Source: a virus. Taken from it: a stretch of 20,167 bases of DNA. Both the position numbers and the translations under genes were made by a program. Shown here piece by piece: positions 8,226 through 16,941 of this stretch (its first letter is position 1; each line of letters begins with the position of its first letter). The notes below the pieces were generated by a model that was not told the DNA's origin, did not search any database, and worked only from the letters and a program-made list of their open reading frames with translations. The stretch covers positions 1-20,167 of IMG/VR virus record IMGVR_UViG_3300007960_000275. One strand, written 5' to 3'.

Positions 8226-11200
8226 TAGTAGTAACCCCCAGAACTGCTAGAACTACTAGAAGTTGCTGTGGATGTTACTGTCGCTGTATTATTAGTCGAT
8301 GCTGTGTCACTGGAAACTACAACTGTGCCTGTGGCTTTAATTTTTTCAGCTGTAATCGATGTGATCATTTCAACATTATCCACAGTAGCCGATGATATTA
8401 AAATTTCATTTTCAGAAGAATTTATTTGGAACAATGATCCGAATCCGCTGGATGCTTGAGCCGGTACTATCACAACACTCAAAACATCAGGAGTCAGAGA
8501 GTTGTGCAAAAATGCCGCTAACTCTGAAAAGTAAAATGTATCTCCGAAATCCCATAACCCCAAACTGAAGTAAGTGTTGATGGATTCTACCACTGACGAC
8601 TTCAGTTGATTATCGCTCACGTTGGTAGCAGGATTCTTGACAATCTTGAACGTGGCTTGCAATTCTGGTTCAGCACCTGGACCAAACACCAATTTGTAAT
8701 TTCCTGGGTTAAAAATTATTTCATCAGACACGCTTTTGAGTTGATTGAGGCTTGGACCATAAGTTTCGTTCAGTGTTGCTATGGTCGGTGGAACAGGCTT
8801 GGCTGTTGATTGATTCTTTTTTAACCAAGTTCTGAACTCTTGATCGTAAGTTTTTGTCATCACATACACGTCTATCATGTTAGAAACAGCAGGATCTATC
8901 CTTCTTGATCTTGGAGCACCATGATTGTATCTATAATACAATGAATCTCTTCCAATATAAGATGTGTAACCTGTTAATGCAACTAATAAACCAGAAGTGC
9001 TATTGTAAGATTTGAATGTGTTGGTAGAGTAAAAATAAAATTTTTGTCCGTTCGCATACACAGACAGATCGGAGATGTCTCCTTCCACTCGAGACACCAC
9101 AAATTCACTGTTCAACACAGGATCTTGTTCTTCAAAGCCATTTCTCGTTACAGTTTGGAAAAACACATATTTAAAAGTAGGCGATGTTAGTTCACCAACC
9201 ACCGTGTCGAACAAATCAGGATCATCAACCACACCATCATCATCAGAATCAAAGAATCCAACTTTCATTTTTCTTGTGTCATAGTATCCATCAACACCTT
9301 GGAAATTTTTGACAATCTGCCAATCATAATTTCTTTGTAACAAAGAAGTTAAATCAGGTCCGGTGTTAGTAGATAACAATTGAATTTTATCTTTGATGGT
9401 CTTACCTGTGGTAGGATCGTAAATTTTTACAGATTCATCAAAATAAAACTTATTCCGTGATTTAGATTGGAACACATAATCAGTCGAACGATAATAAACT
9501 GTGTAGGAAACTCCATTGGTCGTGAATCTAATCATCCAAGACGCATCTGCCTGGGTATTTGTTGTGGAGCCTTGGTTAGATAGACTGAACGTCCCTGTGT
9601 TAAGATTGTCTTCATCTATCACTGACCAAGTTGCTGTCAAATAGTTGTATGATAATCCAAAATTCCTATAATTTTTAACATTATCAATGATGGATGTAGA
9701 CAGAGTGGTGGTGACCGATGTAACAAATTTTGGGATTATTTCAGATAATTCACTGGTCGAAGGCAAATTGTCATTTAATTGTATAGGCCCTGTGCCATCA
9801 CCTAAATTTCCCTGGCCCACATTTGATCCATCGCCTTCTACAGAAACAATTTTGCTCCACCAATTTTCTTTGGAGTTGGGATGATCTGCTGTTCCCAACA
9901 TAAGTGTACCATTGTTCATGAAATGGTAACCCGATGGTGGTGTGAACTTGACCAAGGCATCTTTAGTGATGTATTTTAAATTTGAACTGCTTTGTGCACC
10001 TACTGACACAGGAGTTGACCCTTCAAGGAAATAACCTGTGCAAGAATTAGTTGATATGGTTGATCTATTCCATGTTTTGTTGGGAGATGTCAGTGATGGA
10101 TAATTTTTATAATAAAAGTGTCTAAACGACGCAGACTTCATCACATCAGTGAGAGTGGTGTTTATCATCTGCTGGATGTCATTGTTGTTGCTGAATTGGA
10201 AATCAAAAGTTTGATTTCTTTCATCTCTGTATAAAATTCCATCATCCGCAAAAATATCTGTCTGCGAATAAACCCCGGTGGGGTCTATGACATCTAAAAA
10301 TCTTGACACACCGGAACTGGTTCTCACTTGTGATTTGGCCCTTGCTATAGAAGGGTTCTCTGTCAACGGAACAATTTGATAATCTTCGGGAGTGATCATT
10401 CTATTGTTGGTGTAGTATGACTGAGGTGCTAAAGTTTTGATCTCTTGTATGCTCTGTGATCTTGATGCATTGGTCACTGTGTTCTGTAACGATGCATTGA
10501 TGGTCAATGTGTTGGTTTGCCCTGATCTTGAAACGTAATCCACATCGATGCTGATGTTGGACATGGAAGTTTTTTGTATAGAATATGTAAGATTGTTGCT
10601 GGCTCTGAACACGCATCTAAAGTTTCCCTTAGGCAGATTACCATACACGCCGTCTGAGAATACAAGACTGACCTGATCGTTGGGTCTTGTAATCACTGCG
10701 TATTGATTGTTGATGTTCTGAGATAGTGAATTGTAAATCACATTGTTGCCGGTTATTGCAGGAACCTTGGTCCATCTGTTTTCTATGATGCCATTTTCAT
10801 CCAATCCAAACAACCAAACGTCTGAATTGTTGATGTTGGCTTGATCAATTGCTACCACTGTGTTAGGTGAAGCATTAGTAACTGTGAAATCTTGGAATCC
10901 AACCGAACCTTGTTTGAAGTGCAGGAAGTAACCTGTGTTGGCAGAGCCAAATCCCTGTGAATCATTTTTGTACACGAAAGAAAGACCGTTGCCAGGAATA
11001 GGCGATTCTTCATAGATAAATTTTTCGTTTAGGAAACTGCAAGGCACAACTTCAAAAGGCATGTTGACACCTCCAATGTTTCGATTGAATCCATACAGTG
11101 GTTCTGAGATATTAGCAGAGTTAAATCTGTACATCTCTGTGGGGATTCCTAATATGGTTTCGCTGGCTTGAGGCTTGCCTATGAATTGCTCCCTGCTGAG

Positions 11201-11689
11201 AGCCGCATTCATTACTGAATTGAACTGTTCCTGCCAATTAGCGTTTGTTATATCATTCCATAAAATTGGAGTGCTGGCGAGATTCTGTCCATTGGCATCA
11301 AACACAGATTCTGTTGTGATGACGGAATCTATTTTTAAAAAACCTGAAGCATTTATATTTCTTTTTGGTTGATATGAAATAAGTCTTGCTAAACGTAGCA
11401 CAGATTCCTTACGTTCTGCAAGATCGATGAAATTTTCTCTGGCATTAAGGTCAACTCTGTATGAAATCGACTGGCCAACATAGGCTATCAAATCGATAAG
11501 AGCTACAAACTCGGAAGAGTCGATGTAATCATTGAATGATTCTGGATAGTTGATCTGTAGATAGTCTATTAGAGTGCGTCTGATGGTGTCAAAATCGTAT
11601 GATTTGAAATCAGTTTCACTGAAAGTTCTGTATATCTTCTGCCAAGCAGTGGAAGATAATAAAGTGTTTTGTCTTGTGTCTACAGCCAT
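8225..11689 (-). CDS. 6: Baseplate wedge protein gp6, enlarged
   Basis: The 1,154-residue product begins MAVDTRQNTLLSSTAWQKIY. Its N-terminal 200 residues (DFDTIRRTLIDYLQINYPE, FVALIDLIAYVGQSISYRVD, NFIDLAERKESVLRLARLI) are the recognisable gp6 core of T4-like phages, related to the baseplate J family. Gp6 forms the ring of wedge dimers that joins the baseplate wedges around the hub. T4 gp6 has 660 residues, so this one carries several hundred extra, mostly between about 400 and 1000. One insertion holds an EF-hand-like loop, D814-x-D-x-D-G-x-x-D822-x-x-D825. The C-terminus is a low-complexity Thr/Ser tail ending SSSSSSSGGYY. The gene follows gp25 by 46 bases and overlaps the next start as TAATG. 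A late-like box sits six bases before the ATG. No clear Shine-Dalgarno site is visible. Confidence 0.93.
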   Translation of the reverse strand: MAVDTRQNTLLSSTAWQKIYRTFSETDFKSYDFDTIRRTLIDYLQINYPESFNDYIDSSEFVALIDLIAYVGQSISYRVDLNARENFIDLAERKESVLRLARLISYQPKRNINASGFLKIDSVITTESVFDANGQNLASTPILWNDITNANWQEQFNSVMNAALSREQFIGKPQASETILGIPTEMYRFNSANISEPLYGFNRNIGGVNMPFEVVPCSFLNEKFIYEESPIPGNGLSFVYKNDSQGFGSANTGYFLHFKQGSVGFQDFTVTNASPNTVVAIDQANINNSDVWLFGLDENGIIENRWTKVPAITGNNVIYNSLSQNINNQYAVITRPNDQVSLVFSDGVYGNLPKGNFRCVFRASNNLTYSIQKTSMSNISIDVDYVSRSGQTNTLTINASLQNTVTNASRSQSIQEIKTLAPQSYYTNNRMITPEDYQIVPLTENPSIARAKSQVRTSSGVSRFLDVIDPTGVYSQTDIFADDGILYRDERNQTFDFQFSNNNDIQQMINTTLTDVMKSASFRHFYYKNYPSLTSPNKTWNRSTISTNSCTGYFLEGSTPVSVGAQSSSNLKYITKDALVKFTPPSGYHFMNNGTLMLGTADHPNSKENWWSKIVSVEGDGSNVGQGNLGDGTGPIQLNDNLPSTSELSEIIPKFVTSVTTTLSTSIIDNVKNYRNFGLSYNYLTATWSVIDEDNLNTGTFSLSNQGSTTNTQADASWMIRFTTNGVSYTVYYRSTDYVFQSKSRNKFYFDESVKIYDPTTGKTIKDKIQLLSTNTGPDLTSLLQRNYDWQIVKNFQGVDGYYDTRKMKVGFFDSDDDGVVDDPDLFDTVVGELTSPTFKYVFFQTVTRNGFEEQDPVLNSEFVVSRVEGDISDLSVYANGQKFYFYSTNTFKSYNSTSGLLVALTGYTSYIGRDSLYYRYNHGAPRSRRIDPAVSNMIDVYVMTKTYDQEFRTWLKKNQSTAKPVPPTIATLNETYGPSLNQLKSVSDEIIFNPGNYKLVFGPGAEPELQATFKIVKNPATNVSDNQLKSSVVESINTYFSLGLWDFGDTFYFSELAAFLHNSLTPDVLSVVIVPAQASSGFGSLFQINSSENEILISSATVDNVEMITSITAEKIKATGTVVVSSDTASTNNTATVTSTATSSSSSSSGGYY

Positions 11690-11695
11690 CGTTAA

Positions 11696-11703
11696 TATTT
11701 ATT
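11696..11703 (-). promoter_or_regulatory. Possible phage late promoter before gp6 (AATAAATA)
   Basis: Read on the minus strand, CAATAAATATTAACG immediately precedes the gp6 ATG. AATAAATA differs by one base from the T4 late promoter TATAAATA, and the same CAATAAATAT core precedes gp48. By T4 geometry, transcription would start only about one base before the ATG, giving an essentially leaderless message. A weak sigma70-like pair (TTGATA at 11739-11734 and CATTAT 18 bases later) also lies in this gap. The late assignment is inference. Confidence 0.4.
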
Positions 11704-11732
11704 GTAGAAATAATGTAAGCACTTTATTCTAC
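11704..11732. other. Inverted repeat / possible RNA hairpin between gp25 and gp6
   Basis: GTAGAAATAA (11704-11713) can pair with TTATTCTAC (11724-11732): a 9-bp stem with one bulged A and a 10-base loop. It fills most of the 46-base spacer between the gp25 stop and the gp6 start. It is AT-rich and is not followed by a T-run on the minus strand, so it is not a convincing intrinsic terminator. It might protect or separate the gp25 and gp6 messages. Confidence 0.3.
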
Positions 11733-11735
11733 CTA

Positions 11736-12188
11736 TCAAGCAGGGTATAATTGAGAAGATTGCGTCATCAATCCTTGGTTTTGATCAAACAACAGGTTCA
11801 TCTGTTCAGCCACACCGTAGGCTACATACACCACTCCAATGGTAACTTGTATGCCATGCTCGTAGTCATCTATCTGCAGGCTGTCTAATATCACACGTGG
11901 ATCATAATTTATCACGTTCTGCACATCCTGTACGATGGCTTCTCTGGTCTGGTCGTCCAATGGATCGAAAATGTACTGCCATATGTTGGTGCCGAACTCC
12001 GGATTTTCCAACTTCTCGCCCTTGCGGATGTTGAAATGATTGAAAAGATCCTGTTTTACTAACTCAAAATCATACAGTTTGGTGTCTTTGAAGTTGTTGC
12101 CCTGTGTGGAGAAACCCTTGAACAGCTGTGTCCTTGCGGAAGTGTTCTTCTGCACTGTTGATTTGGATTTGTAAGTTACTGTGGACAT
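11736..12188 (-). CDS. 25: Baseplate wedge protein gp25 (gpW/gp25 family)
   Basis: The product has 150 residues, close to T4 gp25 (132). The family signature lies at residues 52-77: FNIRKGEKLENPEFGTNIW followed by YIFDP, and then EAIVQDVQNVINYDPRV. Gp25 is a small wedge component that contacts gp6 and the sheath end and is related to T6SS TssE. The N-terminal 30 residues are polar and Lys/Thr-rich. Its ATG lies 8 bases after the TAA of the PAAR gene, in an A/T-only spacer with no Shine-Dalgarno site. It ends TGA, 46 bases before gp6. The position between spike tip and gp6 matches T4-like baseplate clusters in marine phages. Confidence 0.93.
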   Translation of the reverse strand: MSTVTYKSKSTVQKNTSARTQLFKGFSTQGNNFKDTKLYDFELVKQDLFNHFNIRKGEKLENPEFGTNIWQYIFDPLDDQTREAIVQDVQNVINYDPRVILDSLQIDDYEHGIQVTIGVVYVAYGVAEQMNLLFDQNQGLMTQSSQLYPA

Positions 12189-12196
12189 ATTATTAT

Positions 12197-12496
12197 TTAA
12201 CCTGCATAAACTGTGGCCGCACTGCCTGTAATAGATCCGGCATCACAACCATCGCCTTTTCTTGCACACAACACACCTTCCACATACACAGAACTGCTGG
12301 ATCCTGTGATGGCAGCCACGTGTGCCACACAATCTTCACCAGAGGGCACCAAGTGACTCACAGTCAGATCTCCTAATCTGCACCATAACAATCCTTCTGC
12401 ATACACTGTGCTTTGTCCAGGAGTGGCCAATGTGGTTGTGCCATCACAGCCATGTCCTGTAGCAACTGCGTCGGTCTGTCTGGCAGCCAATGCCAT
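12197..12496 (-). CDS. 5.4: PAAR-domain spike tip protein (gp5.4-like)
   Basis: The 99-residue protein is Gly-, Ala- and Cys-rich with the repeating PAAR pattern: TGHGCDG (14-19), STVYAEGLLWCRLGD (29-43), SSVYVEGVLCARKGDGC (68-84) and GSAATVYAG at the end. PAAR proteins form a pointed cone on the gp5 or VgrG needle and bind a metal near the tip. Candidate ligands are His15, His48, Cys56 or His59, and Cys84. T4 gp5.4 has 97 residues. The ATG overlaps the gp5 stop as TAATG (12494-12498), so the tip is probably made by translational coupling with its spike partner. The domain call is strong; the precise ligands are a guess from spacing. Confidence 0.93.
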   Translation of the reverse strand: MALAARQTDAVATGHGCDGTTTLATPGQSTVYAEGLLWCRLGDLTVSHLVPSGEDCVAHVAAITGSSSSVYVEGVLCARKGDGCDAGSITGSAATVYAG

Positions 12497-14022
12497 TATG
12501 CTATTCCCCTTTGGTCTGTTCTTTCTACGTCAGTTAATTCAGGAGTTGTTTTGTCTTGCCTTTTGTTTTCATGCTCAGCATATGGTTCCTGTGTGGGCAC
12601 TCTCTTCATTATAGAATAAGTGCTGTTTACTCCGGCATTGGAATAAGTGTTCAACTCAGACAACACACTTGATGCAACTTTGCCAGATGTGTTCATGTGT
12701 ATTTCATTCCCAGTGTTTGCCAGGAAGTCATTGTTGCTCCATAGTTTTACATCATTGCCGGCTTTGATCAATCCGTCCGATCCTATGTATAATTCTGTGT
12801 TGGTGTTTGATTCAATTCTTACTCTGCCGGTGGTGATCGAGTCCAAAGAATTGACCAAGTTGCTGGAATTGTTTTGTCCTGTCGCCTTGATGTTGACATT
12901 CCTGCCTGCTTCAAGGTTAAGATCTCTTTCCGCCCTAAGATTGAAATCGTTTTCTGTGTGAATGGATACAGAATCTTTGGCATATATGTCGATCTTACCG
13001 TCTTTGGTGAATTCAATCCAAGCAGTGCCTTCGGTGTTTGTGATGTAGACCAAACCTTCTGTGTTGTGCAATAAAAGTTGAGCACCACTCCTTGTTCTCA
13101 ATCTTATGAGTTCATTCGTTATAGGTTGTGTGATCGTTTTGTTAACTTTCTTAGCGGGAGTTCCGTCATCCATCACAAACTGATGTCCTCCAAGGCGTGA
13201 GTGGGCCACCTTACCTATGGTGTTGCCAGGATTGGGTCCGCCGCCACTAAAAATTTTTCCATGTCTGTTGATGGACTCCCTGGGTGGTGTTTGCTGTCCT
13301 TCGAAGTCTATGGGCCCCGGTGTCGATATGCCAAACACCTGCGATGGCGTTTCGCGTCGTGCAGAAGATGATGTGCCTCCACGCACATTATCATTGTGCA
13401 AACCTTGACTGATCAATGTATCGGCCATGTAAGGATTTACGGGCCTTACTTTGTACACCTCATCTCTGTCAGGATCTTTGTTGCCCCTGCTTACAAGGTC
13501 AGTCTCTGCTCTTTTTTGAGCTTCAGCCACCGGTGCAGACTCCATGCCAAACTCAACGTAGTACCTGTCGTTTTCGTATGATGTCCCCACGTATTTGTTG
13601 GGTTGGCTGTTTGCCACTCCAGGAGTCATATGATTCATGTACTCTTCGAACACACATCCCATCCAATATCCCCTATTGATGTCACCGTTGGCGAACATCA
13701 CTAAAACTTTGGTGTCTATGTCGGGCGGAACCATCCAGAATCCATAAGATTTTTGGGTGTTGCCGTACTCTCGATTGCCTTCTGTGGTTTCGCTCAGTGG
13801 TGTTTGACCAGCGAACGGAGAACAGTATGAAACCAATATGGTTGCCGCGCCCAACGTCTTGGAAACTTCATCGTAGGTGCCGTGCAGTTCAGGTATGTGC
13901 ACCGCCAGACGCCCCATCCTGTTGACGTCTGTGGCACTCTTGACGTATGCCACATATGGGCCTGGAAATGTTTTGATCTTATTGCTGAGATCTATTACAG
14001 ATGATCTTTTATTGACTGGCAT
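12496..14022 (-). CDS. 5: gp5-like baseplate spike (OB-fold plus beta-helix, no lysozyme domain seen)
   Basis: The product has 508 residues. Residues about 18-150 form an OB-fold-like N-terminal domain (GPYVAYVKSATDVNRMGRL, YGFWMVPPDIDTKVLVMFANG, RGYWMGCVFEEYMNHM). About 300-470 is the triple-stranded beta-helix of gp5/VgrG needles, with short repeats such as GKIDIYAKDSVSIHTE, FNLRAERDLNLEAG and NVNIKATG. T4 gp5 (575 residues) has a lysozyme domain between these parts. Here the linker (150-300) is Pro/Gly/Arg-rich (TPSQVFGISTPGPIDFEG, GGGPNPGN) and shows no T4-lysozyme catalytic pattern. The gene starts at a TAATG overlap with the hub gene and ends in a TAATG overlap with the PAAR tip, giving hub-spike-tip order. 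Confidence 0.9.
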   Translation of the reverse strand: MPVNKRSSVIDLSNKIKTFPGPYVAYVKSATDVNRMGRLAVHIPELHGTYDEVSKTLGAATILVSYCSPFAGQTPLSETTEGNREYGNTQKSYGFWMVPPDIDTKVLVMFANGDINRGYWMGCVFEEYMNHMTPGVANSQPNKYVGTSYENDRYYVEFGMESAPVAEAQKRAETDLVSRGNKDPDRDEVYKVRPVNPYMADTLISQGLHNDNVRGGTSSSARRETPSQVFGISTPGPIDFEGQQTPPRESINRHGKIFSGGGPNPGNTIGKVAHSRLGGHQFVMDDGTPAKKVNKTITQPITNELIRLRTRSGAQLLLHNTEGLVYITNTEGTAWIEFTKDGKIDIYAKDSVSIHTENDFNLRAERDLNLEAGRNVNIKATGQNNSSNLVNSLDSITTGRVRIESNTNTELYIGSDGLIKAGNDVKLWSNNDFLANTGNEIHMNTSGKVASSVLSELNTYSNAGVNSTYSIMKRVPTQEPYAEHENKRQDKTTPELTDVERTDQRGIA

Positions 14023-16640
14023 TACAATCCACCTATTATGTAGCCTCTCTCACCCGCGAGTTGACCAGCTTGTGGAGAGGTGCCTAAATTTTCCTGTAAT
14101 CTGTTCCTTTGGCTTTCACCCAAATATTTGTCCAATCCTGAAGACTTGTTGCCAGTAAACTCGATATTAATTTTAGGAGTAATCCATAAAGGATCATCCG
14201 GACCCATCGAGTTCAAACTTTGCCCCACAGTTGATTTTTTGACGATGCCAACTGCTCCACCTGTACCACCATTTGACACTGCTTCGTTTACAGGCATTTT
14301 TATCACGTTACCCGACTCCAACCATTGAGTGCCACCTCCATAAAAGCCGTCTCCGGCCATGCTTATTATTTCTACTGTAGGGTAATATCCTTCAACATCG
14401 CCCGATGCACCAACACCTTCCAACGGAGGTAGGTCTTGAATTTTTATGATAGATTCATTTGTGAGAGATGATTTTTCTTTTTTGGTTTCAGTGCTTTGAT
14501 TCTTGACTCGATATCCAGATAAAATCGATGTGTATACGCCAGATTCAAATCTGTGTTCACACATGTAAACTCTATAGTAACCTTGGAATCCTTGTATGTC
14601 TTGTAAATTTTTAAACACGCCGGATTCATCATCTAAATCAACAGGTTGTTTGACGTTGATTTTGATTATCAATTGTCCTTCGTCTGTGGCAACAGCTCCT
14701 TGTGCATCTGTGTTTGGAGTGCTGGTGAATGTATTTTGGAAAGATCTATTGCTGACAGTTTTTTGTGGTATCCAGTAGGGATCACCCAATATCTCAATGT
14801 TTGTCACAACCAAGTCTGCTTTTGGATTTTGTATCAGGTCTTGGAATGACTGCACTATTTGGCCATTGCTGTCATTAAGACCTTCTATCAAACTCTGCTC
14901 GCCTATGTTTTGCACTTCATTAGAAGTTGGTGTTATGGTTGACTTTTTGGTCTGATCTCCCAAGTCTATGTCCTGACCAGATCCACCATTGGCATTGTCT
15001 GTGAGATTGTTGTAGGAACCATCATCTGCGAAATAAGGAATAACCTGATAGTACGAAAATTGATAATTTAGGTTAAAGTTCAAGACATCTTTGTTGGACC
15101 CGGTGAATGTGTAATTGTAAGTCCTCGACGGAGTCAAGTAACTGCTGACGTCCAGAGATCCGTCCATCAAATCAGCGGAATATTCTTGTGATCTCAGCAC
15201 ATAAATGAAAGTGTATTGGTCCCTTCCATTGCCATTGTCCTCTCCGATCTCTAACTGGGTTTCGAGGCGCAGTGTTTTGAGCATCAGAGTCTTTGGTTTG
15301 TTTCCTTCGAACTGATCTCTGTAATACCTACTCTCTTTGACCACAGCTTCTATGAATGACTGTATTTTTGTTCCTTTGTTAACTGTAACCACCCTTGCAT
15401 ATCCAGGAGGTGCTTGATTTATTCCCAAATTAGAGACAGCAAACATCTTAACCAATGATGATGATTCCGAGTAGTTAATAGGTGATGACAAAATATCTTT
15501 CATACTACCTGATCGATCAAGGACGTACTGATCCGTCTTGCCTGTCTTAAATTTTATATTGTTGCTGGTTTGCAAACTGGATAATTCTTCAGAATATCTC
15601 AATAAAAAATCTTCTATTAGATCTCCCACAGTGTCGCCGGCGCAAGTCACAGTGGCTTGCAGTGTTTGATACAAATCTGTCAAAGGCAGAGAAGTTCCTG
15701 GTCTTGCAGTGCATTGGTATGTTGTTACACCCGCATCTATGTTCATTTTAACATCATAGATGTGTATGGGTATATCCCTGCTGGTGAAAGGAATGTTAGA
15801 TGTGGGTTGCTGATCATCATTGTATCCTTTGAACTCTATTCTTAAATTGTAAACAGCGTTGAGGTGGTCTTTGTACCCTTGGATCCTCGCGGCTTGTATC
15901 AAAGCATCAATGAATGATGTTCCAAAAGGTTCTGTTACATCAAATAAAATTTGAAACACAGATCCTGATGCCGCTTGTTCGCTTGGAGCAACACTGTTTC
16001 TAAGGACCAGATTGTCTATGTAATAATCAACGCTCAAAGGTCCTGATTTTGCTTGGACGCCCTTACCGCCGCTCTGAAGGATGATGGTTTCTGTTCCTGC
16101 AAGACCTGTATTGAATGCTTGTTTGCTGAGACATGACAAAGTTATGACATAGTTTGTGGGTTCGTAATCAAACAATATGTTAGAATTTGGAAGGGGAGTG
16201 TTTGCACTTGTCGAAGTGTTGGCTGTGGAATTGCCTCCATATCCTCCTAAATCTGTATTTTGGCTGAAAGGATGAGAATATCCGTTTCCTAAGCTGTCCG
16301 AGACATCATTGTTAGCACCAATGAGACTGTCCTGCATGGGTTGTTTGTTAAGAGAAAAAGGATGGGAGGTGTCTCCAAGATCTTTTTTGTAAAATTGAAT
16401 TTGCTCTTGATCAGACAATCCCATCACAGAATTAGCCACATTAGCGTTCCTGCTACCGTCTTCATTGATAGTAGTGTTTCCTTTGCTGATATTAGGATGA
16501 ACACCAGGAGATTTTGTCTGAGACTTGAATGCTTTGGCATAACCAAAGCCACTTAAATCATAAGGCAATTTGTAACTATCTTCTAATCTCTTGTTGTTGA
16601 CTACATCACTGTATGTGGTTAGATTGGTTCTGGTTCCCAT
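14022..16640 (-). CDS. Baseplate hub structural protein in the gp27 position
   Basis: The product has 872 residues and lies between gp53 and gp5. Residues 1-150 are polar and low in hydrophobics. About 155-340 (YEPTNYVITLSCLSKQAFN, YIDNLVLRNSV, VFQILFDVTEPFGTSF, IPIHIYDVKMNIDAGVTTY) look like a beta-rich tube domain. About 430-540 holds a KGTKIQSFIEAVVKESRYY helix. About 640-715 (KINVKQPVDLDDESGV, YYRVYMCEHRFESGVYTSI) resembles the closing strands of gp27/gpD-type hub proteins. T4 gp27 is 391 residues, so this protein is about twice that size. The hub role rests mainly on position next to gp5 and on this C-terminal pattern. The start is TAA-C-ATG after gp53. No membrane segment or catalytic motif is visible. 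Confidence 0.7.
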   Translation of the reverse strand: MGTRTNLTTYSDVVNNKRLEDSYKLPYDLSGFGYAKAFKSQTKSPGVHPNISKGNTTINEDGSRNANVANSVMGLSDQEQIQFYKKDLGDTSHPFSLNKQPMQDSLIGANNDVSDSLGNGYSHPFSQNTDLGGYGGNSTANTSTSANTPLPNSNILFDYEPTNYVITLSCLSKQAFNTGLAGTETIILQSGGKGVQAKSGPLSVDYYIDNLVLRNSVAPSEQAASGSVFQILFDVTEPFGTSFIDALIQAARIQGYKDHLNAVYNLRIEFKGYNDDQQPTSNIPFTSRDIPIHIYDVKMNIDAGVTTYQCTARPGTSLPLTDLYQTLQATVTCAGDTVGDLIEDFLLRYSEELSSLQTSNNIKFKTGKTDQYVLDRSGSMKDILSSPINYSESSSLVKMFAVSNLGINQAPPGYARVVTVNKGTKIQSFIEAVVKESRYYRDQFEGNKPKTLMLKTLRLETQLEIGEDNGNGRDQYTFIYVLRSQEYSADLMDGSLDVSSYLTPSRTYNYTFTGSNKDVLNFNLNYQFSYYQVIPYFADDGSYNNLTDNANGGSGQDIDLGDQTKKSTITPTSNEVQNIGEQSLIEGLNDSNGQIVQSFQDLIQNPKADLVVTNIEILGDPYWIPQKTVSNRSFQNTFTSTPNTDAQGAVATDEGQLIIKINVKQPVDLDDESGVFKNLQDIQGFQGYYRVYMCEHRFESGVYTSILSGYRVKNQSTETKKEKSSLTNESIIKIQDLPPLEGVGASGDVEGYYPTVEIISMAGDGFYGGGTQWLESGNVIKMPVNEAVSNGGTGGAVGIVKKSTVGQSLNSMGPDDPLWITPKINIEFTGNKSSGLDKYLGESQRNRLQENLGTSPQAGQLAGERGYIIGGL

Positions 16641-16641
16641 G

Positions 16642-16941
16642 TTACACGCCTAAGTATTTTTCTAATGTTGATTTTTTTGGTATCCTTATAATCGCACCAG
16701 ATTTGAATGCCCATATAGGATCTGTGATGACATCCATGTTTCTGTGCATGAACACCCACCACAATTTAGCGTCACCGTAAAGATCATGGGCTAAAAGGTC
16801 GGGACGATTTTCATACCAAGAGTCTATCTCATATTCTATGTCATCTACCTCAAAAGCAAACATCCTTTTGTTTAAGATGGAAAGAGATTCTACTCCTTGA
16901 CCAGTCTTAGAATAAGGTGATGTGTTTTTATAATCTATCAT
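16642..16941 (-). CDS. 53: Baseplate wedge protein gp53
   Basis: The 99-residue protein carries the gp53 signature: IDSWYENRPDLLAHDLYGD (residues 40-58), LWWVFMHRNMDVITDPIW (60-77), then a LysM-like SGAIIRIPKK close. In T4, gp53 (196 residues) joins wedges to each other and to the hub. The version here is half that length and looks like only the conserved core. Its ATG overlaps the gp48 stop as TAATG, and its stop is one base before the hub ATG. Family assignment is confident despite the small size. Confidence 0.88.
   Translation of the reverse strand: MIDYKNTSPYSKTGQGVESLSILNKRMFAFEVDDIEYEIDSWYENRPDLLAHDLYGDAKLWWVFMHRNMDVITDPIWAFKSGAIIRIPKKSTLEKYLGV

Noticed and set aside
10401-10616. Minus-strand 71-codon open frame inside gp6
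   Set aside because: It lies in another frame within the strongly supported gp6 coding region and its His/Gln-rich product has no recognisable features.
12496-14022. Lysozyme domain in gp5
   Set aside because: The linker between OB-fold and beta-helix shows no T4-lysozyme catalytic pattern, so I do not annotate muramidase activity.
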